Of a stretch of 20,502 bases of DNA, positions 15,501-20,502 are shown piece by piece. Both the position numbers and the translations under genes were made by a program. The notes below the pieces were generated by a model. That model was not told where the DNA came from and did no database searches. It saw nothing but the letters and a program-made list of their open reading frames with translations. The stretch covers positions 1 through 20,502 of the forward strand of contig CAAGLA010000030.1 of NCBI GenBank assembly GCA_900770655.1, written 5' to 3'. The stretch's first letter is position 1. Each line of letters opens with the position of its first letter. The DNA comes from Bacteroidaceae bacterium. GTDB taxonomy: Bacteria > Bacteroidota > Bacteroidia > Bacteroidales > Bacteroidaceae.

Positions 15501-16234
15501 GCGAAAAGGGTACCAACGGCGAGCGCGAAATGGCATACGCTATGTACCTTGCAGGCTTCGATGTGAAAGACGTTACAATGACCGACCTCATAAGCGGTCG
15601 CGAGACACTCGACGAGGTTAACTTCATTGTATTCTGCGGAGGTTTCTCTAATTCCGACGTTCTTGGCTCGGCAAAAGGCTGGGCCGGCGGTTTCCTCTAT
15701 AACCCCAAAGCGAAGGCTGCTCTCGACCGTTTCTACCAGCGCGAGGATACACTCTCGCTCGGTATATGCAACGGTTGCCAGCTTATGATGGAGCTAAACC
15801 TCATAAATCCCGAATTCGAGGAGCGTGGCCGTATGCTGCACAACGACTCTCACAAGTTCGAGTCGTCGTTCGTTGGTGTGAACATCCCGTCGAACAATAC
15901 TGTTCTCTTCAAGTCGCTCGCGGGCAGCAAACTTGGTGTATGGGTAGCTCACGGCGAGGGCAAGTTCTCTCTTCCCTACGAGGCCGGTATGTATAATATT
16001 GTGGCTCAATATGCCTACGACGGTTATCCTGCCAACCCCAACGGCTCCGACTATAATGTTGCGGCAATAGCGAGCGCCAACGGTCGCCACGTGGCAATGA
16101 TGCCTCACCCTGAGCGTGCGGTATTCCCGTGGCAGTGCGCCTACTATCCGGCCGACCGCTTGGGCGATGACGTTACACCGTGGATAGAGATTTTCCGCAA
16201 TGCATACAATTGGGTGGCCGAAAAGACAAAGTAA
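12533..16234 (+). CDS. purL: Phosphoribosylformylglycinamidine synthase (single-chain)
   Basis: This enzyme converts FGAR, glutamine and ATP to FGAM in de novo purine synthesis. The 1233-residue protein is the large single-chain form. It has an N-terminal PurS-like domain, a linker, two ATP-binding/AIRS-like halves (NSEHCRHKIFGG about 165-176; ETHNFPTTVEPFNGAS about 246-261) and a C-terminal class I glutaminase. The glutaminase triad is Cys1079 in GICNGCQ, His1192 and Glu1194 in PHPERAVFPW. The reading frame stays open far upstream (antisense to the ZIP gene), but the promoter at 12490 and the normal N-terminus starting MIYFFTTPGR fix the start. It appears monocistronic. Confidence 0.97.
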   Translation: MIYFFTTPGRTVIATQTTNALTAADIEKLCWLYGDATPVEGDRMDGCFVGPRREMITPWSTNAVEITQNMGLEGIQRIEEYYSVKDENAEYDPMLQRMYKGLGQDIFTVDIQPKPIEFIEDLDSYNEQEGLALSKEEIEYLHRVEGELGRKLTDSEVFGFAQINSEHCRHKIFGGTFIIDGEEMPSSLFAMIKRTTNENRNSIISAYKDNVAFAQGPVVEQFAPADHSIPDYFVIKDIETVISLKAETHNFPTTVEPFNGASTGTGGEIRDRMGGGKGSWPIAGTAVYMTSYPRTYNDRKWEDVLPVRKWLYQTPEQILTKASNGASDFGNKFGQPLICGSVLTFEHKENNEVYGYDKVIMLAGGVGYGTRRDCLKGAPEKGNKVIVMGGDNYRIGLGGGSVSSVDTGRYSSGIELNAVQRANAEMQKRAYNVVRALCEDETNPVVSIHDHGSAGHVNCLSELVEECGGLINMANLPVGDSTLSAKEIIANESQERMGLLIKEDAIDYVKKVAERERAPMYVVGETTGDARFAFEQADGKRPFDLSVSQMFGSSPKTYMVDKSVERHYKDAVYDADKIEEYLTDVLRLEAVACKDWLTNKVDRSVTGKIARQQCQGEIQLPLSDCGVVTLDYRGKQGIATSIGHAPQAGLADPAKGSVLAVSEALTNIALAPLANGIKSISLSANWMWPCRSQEGEDARLYRGVEALSDFCCALKINVPTGKDSLSMTQKYPDGTKVISPGTVIVSAGGEVSDVRKVVSPVMVNEPKSAFYHIDFSFDNLRLGGSAFAQTLNCIGDDVPTVENPEYFAEAFEAVQRLVNEGLVMAGHDVSAGGLVTTLLEMCFANTTGGMEIDLNCVAENDIVKLLFAENPALVIQVADKDKCRMQEILDEAGICFVKIGTPCSKRHIAVAKDGRTRLFDIDHYRNVWYDSSYLMDLKQSFNGCASERLKNYKNQPLRYRLPSNFTGMLQNYGMSAGRREKSGVRAAIIREKGTNGEREMAYAMYLAGFDVKDVTMTDLISGRETLDEVNFIVFCGGFSNSDVLGSAKGWAGGFLYNPKAKAALDRFYQREDTLSLGICNGCQLMMELNLINPEFEERGRMLHNDSHKFESSFVGVNIPSNNTVLFKSLAGSKLGVWVAHGEGKFSLPYEAGMYNIVAQYAYDGYPANPNGSDYNVAAIASANGRHVAMMPHPERAVFPWQCAYYPADRLGDDVTPWIEIFRNAYNWVAEKTK

Positions 16235-16247
16235 AACGGCTAAAAAG

Positions 16248-16289
16248 TGAACTTTGTTTTTCGCTCGTTTGCAAAAGACTTGAAGTTCA
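16248..16289 (+). terminator. Possible purL terminator stem-loop
   Basis: TGAACTT (16248-16254) and AAGTTCA (16283-16289) form a 7-bp inverted repeat 13 bases past the purL stop, with a partly paired T-rich/A-rich interior and a pyrimidine-rich stretch after it. There is no strong U-run, so confidence is low. Confidence 0.3.
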
Positions 16290-16337
16290 TCTTCTTGTCC
16301 AATTTATAAAGAATAGAAATAGGGCTATTAAGGGGGA

Positions 16338-16371
16338 TTAAGGAGCATTGATGTGCTTTAGTCCTCCTTAA
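16338..16371 (+). promoter_or_regulatory. Inverted repeat upstream of the chromate transporter pair
   Basis: TTAAGGAG (16338-16345) and CTCCTTAA (16364-16371) are exact 8-bp inverted copies separated by 18 bases, ending 31 bp before the first CHR gene. It could be an operator, an RNA hairpin in the leader or a terminator. I find no clear TAnnTTTG promoter in this gap. Confidence 0.35.
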
Positions 16372-16402
16372 CTCTCTTTAGAAACCTTACCTCTCATAGA
16401 CA

Positions 16403-16948
16403 ATGCCAACCACTTTGTTTAAGCTATTTACAACCTTCTTCCGTATAGGCCTTTTTACCTTCGGAGGCGGATATGCAATGATACCTCTATTGGAGCGCGA
16501 CATTGTAGAGCGTAACGCGTGGGTAGGCAAGAAGGATTTTATAGACCTGCTTGCAGTGGCACAGTCGGCACCGGGTGTCTTTGCTGTGAATATGGCGGTT
16601 TTTACAGGCTACAGACTGCGGGGCAAGAGAGGTGCGCTGGCAGCCTCTGTGGGCTGTGTGGTGCCGTCGGTGGCCATAATATTGCTGATAGCAATCTTCT
16701 TCCGTCAGTTCCGCCATATAGAAACGGTAAACAATATATTTATGGGGTTGCGCCCCGTGGTGGTGGCTCTCATTGCTGTTCCTGTGTTCAATGTAGCAAA
16801 GAGTGCCGCAGTAGGGTGGAAGAATGTATGGGTGCCGCTCCTTTCGGCGCTGCTCATTGTGGCTTTCGGTGTTTCACCTATATATATAATTATGTTTGCT
16901 GCTATTGCCGGGCTTTTGTGTAACAAACCGTGGAGGAAAGAGGTATGA
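16403..16948 (+). CDS. chrA: Chromate transporter (CHR) family, first half-size subunit
   Basis: This 181-residue membrane protein belongs to the short-chain CHR family, in which two adjacent half-size proteins together equal one full ChrA. The N-terminal signature is seen: RIGLFTFGGGYAMIPLLE (13-30), followed by AVAQSAPGVFAVNMA and GYRLRG. A second hydrophobic half has LRPVVVALIAVPVF. About five or six membrane helices are predicted. The family exports chromate or moves related oxyanions by proton-linked transport. The natural substrate in an anaerobe is uncertain. Its TGA overlaps the next gene's ATG (ATGA at 16945-16948). Confidence 0.9.
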   Translation: MPTTLFKLFTTFFRIGLFTFGGGYAMIPLLERDIVERNAWVGKKDFIDLLAVAQSAPGVFAVNMAVFTGYRLRGKRGALAASVGCVVPSVAIILLIAIFFRQFRHIETVNNIFMGLRPVVVALIAVPVFNVAKSAAVGWKNVWVPLLSALLIVAFGVSPIYIIMFAAIAGLLCNKPWRKEV

Positions 16949-17526
16949 TACTTGTAGAACTCTTCTATACATTCCTTAAGATAGGCCTTTTCTCTTTTGG
17001 CGGCGGCTATGGTATGCTCTCTGTCATTCAGGGCGAAGTGGTTGCCCGGCACGGCTGGCTCACATCGGCCGAATTTACCGACATTGTGGCAATAAGCCAA
17101 ATGACTCCCGGCCCTATAGGCATAAATTCGGCTACCTATGTGGGCTATACAACGGTCCTCAATTCCACCGGCTCTGCCGAACTTGCGGTTCTTGGCTCCA
17201 TAGTGGCTTCTTTAGCAGTTATGCTGCCATCTGTTGTGCTTATGCTCATTCTAAGCTACTGCCTGTTGAAGTATGGCAAGCATCGTTTTGTTGAGGTCCT
17301 GTTCAAATCTCTGCGCCCTGTTGTAGTGGGGCTTATAGCATCGGCAGCCCTGCTGCTTATGACCGAAGAGAACTTTGGCTCGCCATTTGCCACGCCTCTG
17401 CAGTTTTGGGTGAGCGTGGTGCTTTTTATTGCCGCTTTTGTGGCAATGAAGTTCTTTAAAGTAAGCCCCATTCTCATACTCATTTTAGCCGGCATCTTCG
17501 GTGGGGTCTTCTATGGGGTTCTATAA
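16945..17526 (+). CDS. chrA: Chromate transporter (CHR) family, second half-size subunit
   Basis: This 193-residue partner of the preceding gene has the same fold: KIGLFSFGGGYGMLSVIQ near the N-terminus, then ISQMTPGPIGINSATYVGY, and LRPVVVGLIASAALLL in the second half. In short-chain CHR pairs the two proteins have opposite membrane orientation and work as a heterodimer. The ATG at 16945 is chosen over an in-frame GTG at 16930 because GGAGG (16932-16936) and the AAAGAGG after it lie at ribosome-site distance before the ATG. They make an unusually strong Shine-Dalgarno for this phylum. The stop codon overlaps the 3' end of uvrA on the opposite strand. Confidence 0.9.
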   Translation: MILVELFYTFLKIGLFSFGGGYGMLSVIQGEVVARHGWLTSAEFTDIVAISQMTPGPIGINSATYVGYTTVLNSTGSAELAVLGSIVASLAVMLPSVVLMLILSYCLLKYGKHRFVEVLFKSLRPVVVGLIASAALLLMTEENFGSPFATPLQFWVSVVLFIAAFVAMKFFKVSPILILILAGIFGGVFYGVL

Positions 17527-20298
17527 TTTTTCTCTTAGAAATTCTCCGGTGTACGATGCTTTGCAGGCTGCAACCTCTTCGGGTGTTCCGCAAGCTACAA
17601 GGTTTCCTCCCTCTTCGCCGCCGTCGGGGCCTAAGTCTATAATATAGTCGGCGCACTTTATAATATCCATATTGTGCTCTATTACCACAAGTGAGTGGCC
17701 ACGGGCAAGCAGGCGCTCAAAAGAGTTCAGGAGTTTCTTTATATCGTGGAAATGGAGACCTGTGGTGGGTTCGTCGAATATGAACATTGTTGGAGTGTTG
17801 CTCTGGCGGCTAAGATAGTAGGCAAGCTTTACACGCTGGTTTTCGCCTCCCGACAATGTAGAAGATGACTGCCCCATCTTAATATAGGCAAGTCCCACAT
17901 CCTGCAGTGGCTGAAGATTCTCGGCTATGCGCTTCTGTCCGTGCTCCTGAAAGAAGTTTATGGCATCTCCAATAGTCATCTCCAGTATGTCGTGTATGTT
18001 TTTCCCGTGGAACTTGACCTCGAGAATCTCATTCTTGAACCTTTTGCCGTGGCAGGCTTCACATTCGAGCTTAAGGTCGGCCATAAACTGCATTGGAACG
18101 GTTATGGTTCCTTCGCCTTTGCACTCTTCGCACCGGCCTCCTTCGGAATTGAATGAGAAATGGCCGGCTCCGAATCCCATCTGTTTGGCAAGCGGCTGCT
18201 GAGCAAAGAGGTGGCGTATATCGTCATATACCTTAAGGTAGGTGACGGGGTTCGACCGCGAAGATTTGCCAATGGGGTTTTGGTCTACAAACTCCACACC
18301 TCCAAGCAACTTCAAAGCTCCCTCTACAGCTTCGCACTGTCCCGGTGCTTCGCAGTTGTTGCCGAAATGGCGCATAAGTGAACGGTAGAGAATGTTGCGC
18401 ACAAGTGTCGATTTCCCCGAACCGCTTACCCCGCTGACAACAGTAAAAAGGTTCAGCGGTATTTTTACATCTATTCCTTTAAGGTTGTTTTCCCGCGCTC
18501 CTTTTATGGTTATGAAATTCTTTGATGTACGGCGGTGGCGGGGAGTGTCTATGGTCTCTTCGCCAAGCAGGTACTTTACAGTGTAGCTGTTGCTCCCTTT
18601 TTCGAGGTTACTCATATCGCCACTGTATACAATGTTGCCACCGTAGGAGCCGGCTTTCGGGCCCACGTCTATTATGTAGTCGGCGGCACGTATTATCTCT
18701 TCGTCGTGTTCAACCACCACCACGGTGTTGCCCAAATCGCGCAGGCGATAGAGCACGTTTATAAGGCGGCTTGTGTCGCGGCTGTGCAGGCCAATGCTCG
18801 GCTCGTCGAGTATGTAGAGCGAACCTACAAGTGCGCTGCCAAGCGATGTTACAAGGTTTATGCGCTGGCTCTCGCCGCCCGAAAGCGTGTTGCTCAAACG
18901 GTTCAGGGTGAGGTAACCGAGACCTACATCGAGCAAGCACTCCAAGCGCTTGGTAATCTCTGTGAGTATTCGCTTTGCTATTGCTGTGTCGTTCTCGTCG
19001 AGGACAAGATTGTCGAAAAACTCCTTTAGGCGTGTAATGGGCATTTCAACAAGCTCAACAATACTTGTTCCGCCCACCTTTACGTAGCTCGCCTCTTTCT
19101 TCAAGCGTGTGCCGTGACAGGTGGGGCATATTGGCTTGCCGCGGTAACGCGCCAGCATCACACGGTACTGTATCTTGTACTGGTTGGCCTTTACCATATT
19201 AAAGAAGTTGTCAATGCATATACTCTCGTCATACTCTTCAATATATGGGCCTGTGTGCCATAGATAATCCTTCTGCTCTTGTGTCAGGTTATAATAGGGC
19301 TCAAATATGGGGAAGTCGTCTTTGGGTGCGCGCTTGCAGAACTCGTTCTTCCATTCTCCCATTTTGTCGCCCCGCCAGCAGAAAACAGCTCCGTCGTACA
19401 CGCTGAGTGTCTTGTTCGGCACCACAAGGTCTTCGTCAATGCCCACTATGCGGCCGAAACCTTCGCAAGAGGGGCAGGCGCCAATGGGTGAGTTGAACGA
19501 GAACATCTGTTCCGTTGGCTCTTCAAAGGTCATTCCGTCTGCTTCGAACCGTATACAGAATTCGTGCGGCTTCTCTTCGTCCATAAACTGCAGAAGGCAA
19601 GTGCCGTCGCCTTCGTAGAAGGCAGTCTCGGCAGAATCGAGCAGGCGGCTTATGCTCTCCTTGTTGCTGCTTACGCTAAGACGGTCTATAAGAAGTGCCG
19701 GTTTCTCTCCTCTCTTGGGGGTGTACTCCTCAATTCTTATAATCTCCTTGTTCAGTACAATTCTCGTAAATCCCTGTTGCAGGTATATCTGCAGCTGCTC
19801 TTTAAGGTCGCGCCCCTTGCGCTTGGGTATTGGCGAAAGCAGAAGGAATTTTGTCCCTTCGGGGCGGCTGTTTGCGCAGGCTGCAAGGTCTTCGGGGCTC
19901 TCTTTCTTTACAATATTGCCGCTAATGGGAGAGTAGGTCTTGCCTATTCGTGCATATAACAACTTAAGGTATTCGTAAATTTCGGTCGATGTGCCCACAG
20001 TTGAACGCGGGTTGCGGTTGTTCACCTTCTGCTCAATGGCAATGGCCGGGGGTATTCCCTTAATGAAATCACATTCGGGCTTGTTCATCTGTCCCAAGAA
20101 CTGGCGGGCATACGAAGATAGCGACTCGACATAGCGGCGTTGTCCTTCGGCATAAAGGGTGTCAAAGGCAAGCGACGATTTTCCGGACCCCGAAAGTCCG
20201 GTTATTACAACAAACTTTCCGTGTGGAATATCCACACTCACATTCTTAAGGTTGTTTACACGTGCACCTTTGATTGTTATATTTCTGCTGCCTGCCAT
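17521..20298 (-). CDS. uvrA: Excinuclease ABC subunit A
   Basis: This is the damage-recognition ATPase of nucleotide excision repair, which loads UvrB at lesions. The 925-residue protein has two ABC modules. The first has Walker A GLSGSGKS (34-41), signature LSGGESQR (472-479) and Walker B ILDEPSIGLH (496-505). The second has Walker A GVSGSGKS (623-630), signature LSGGENQR and IFDEPTTGLH. Zinc-binding cysteine pairs are at 275/278 with 391/394 and 723/726 with 746/749. All motifs are intact. Bacteroidota often carry two uvrA paralogues; this window cannot show whether another exists. It appears to be a single-gene unit converging on the CHR pair. Confidence 0.97.
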   Translation of the reverse strand: MAGSRNITIKGARVNNLKNVSVDIPHGKFVVITGLSGSGKSSLAFDTLYAEGQRRYVESLSSYARQFLGQMNKPECDFIKGIPPAIAIEQKVNNRNPRSTVGTSTEIYEYLKLLYARIGKTYSPISGNIVKKESPEDLAACANSRPEGTKFLLLSPIPKRKGRDLKEQLQIYLQQGFTRIVLNKEIIRIEEYTPKRGEKPALLIDRLSVSSNKESISRLLDSAETAFYEGDGTCLLQFMDEEKPHEFCIRFEADGMTFEEPTEQMFSFNSPIGACPSCEGFGRIVGIDEDLVVPNKTLSVYDGAVFCWRGDKMGEWKNEFCKRAPKDDFPIFEPYYNLTQEQKDYLWHTGPYIEEYDESICIDNFFNMVKANQYKIQYRVMLARYRGKPICPTCHGTRLKKEASYVKVGGTSIVELVEMPITRLKEFFDNLVLDENDTAIAKRILTEITKRLECLLDVGLGYLTLNRLSNTLSGGESQRINLVTSLGSALVGSLYILDEPSIGLHSRDTSRLINVLYRLRDLGNTVVVVEHDEEIIRAADYIIDVGPKAGSYGGNIVYSGDMSNLEKGSNSYTVKYLLGEETIDTPRHRRTSKNFITIKGARENNLKGIDVKIPLNLFTVVSGVSGSGKSTLVRNILYRSLMRHFGNNCEAPGQCEAVEGALKLLGGVEFVDQNPIGKSSRSNPVTYLKVYDDIRHLFAQQPLAKQMGFGAGHFSFNSEGGRCEECKGEGTITVPMQFMADLKLECEACHGKRFKNEILEVKFHGKNIHDILEMTIGDAINFFQEHGQKRIAENLQPLQDVGLAYIKMGQSSSTLSGGENQRVKLAYYLSRQSNTPTMFIFDEPTTGLHFHDIKKLLNSFERLLARGHSLVVIEHNMDIIKCADYIIDLGPDGGEEGGNLVACGTPEEVAACKASYTGEFLREKL

Positions 20299-20331
20299 AA
20301 AAATTTGTTTTAATTTATGTCCTTGAGATTT

Positions 20332-20415
20332 AAACAGCTTCTAAATTGTGCTATTCTTTAGAACCTGCGAATTTACGCATTTTTTTAAGAAGTTGTTTGA
20401 ATTTGCAAGCTGTTT
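20332..20415. repeat. Inverted repeat in the uvrA upstream region
   Basis: AAACAGCTTCTAAATT (20332-20347) and AATTTGCAAGCTGTTT (20400-20415) are inverted copies matching at 14 of 16 positions, 52 bases apart, and begin 34 bp before the uvrA ATG. A weak -7-like box (TAAATTCG, minus strand, 20368-20375) lies between them. Farther out, TAGTG-TACG-CACTA (20457-20470) is a small palindrome. The arrangement could hold uvrA regulation, but no LexA-type site is recognisable. Confidence 0.35.
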
Positions 20416-20502
20416 ATATGGCTTAGTAGCAAAAAGGTGTGTGTATGTTTTGTTTGTAGTGTACGCACTATACAAATAGCTTTATTTCTCTTTTAACATC
20501 TC

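Overview
This window looks like a chromosomal core region of a Bacteroidales-type bacterium (phylum Bacteroidota). The evidence is a NADH-dehydrogenase-like operon in the order nuoA-B-CD-H-I-J-K-L-M-N with fused nuoC/nuoD and no nuoE, nuoF or nuoG, promoters of the Bacteroidota form TAnnTTTG, a single-chain large PurL, and little use of strong Shine-Dalgarno sites. I cannot name the genus. No rRNA, tRNA, CRISPR array, transposase or integrase is visible.

Layout. Positions 1-117 may hold the 3' end of a plus-strand gene, at low confidence. Next comes a perfect 44-bp palindrome (114-157), probably a terminator. From 187 to 1117, on the minus strand, lies a compact three-gene cassette: a DUF3791-type small protein, a DUF3990 ADP-ribosyltransferase-like protein and a second small protein. 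The genes are joined by two ATGA overlaps and preceded by a textbook Bacteroidota promoter. The cassette sits just past nuoN and is bracketed by two copies of the last 30 bp of the nuoN end. This suggests that it was inserted at the 3' end of nuoN and separated the nuo operon from its original terminator.

From 1267 to 11321 (minus strand) is the nuo operon, encoding the membrane arm and connecting arm of respiratory complex I. The NADH-oxidising module is absent here, so the electron donor is probably something other than NADH bound by NuoF, or is supplied by genes elsewhere. The operon is tight except for a 244-bp repeat-like insertion between nuoJ and nuoK. NuoM lacks the usual lysine of its central half-channel. 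The operon has a leader of about 225 nt carrying repeated TTGCTACC motifs.

From 11623 to 12396 (minus) is a ZIP-family metal transporter. It is divergent from purL (12533-16234, plus), the purine-synthesis FGAM synthase. Two half-size chromate-transporter (CHR) subunits follow (16403-17526, plus), translationally coupled. They converge on and overlap uvrA (17521-20298, minus), the damage-recognition ATPase of nucleotide excision repair. The last 200 bp hold the uvrA upstream region with an inverted repeat.

The most interesting part is the left end: a small self-contained toxin-antitoxin-like cassette that appears to have used the 3' end of nuoN as its landing site while preserving the NuoN C-terminal protein sequence.
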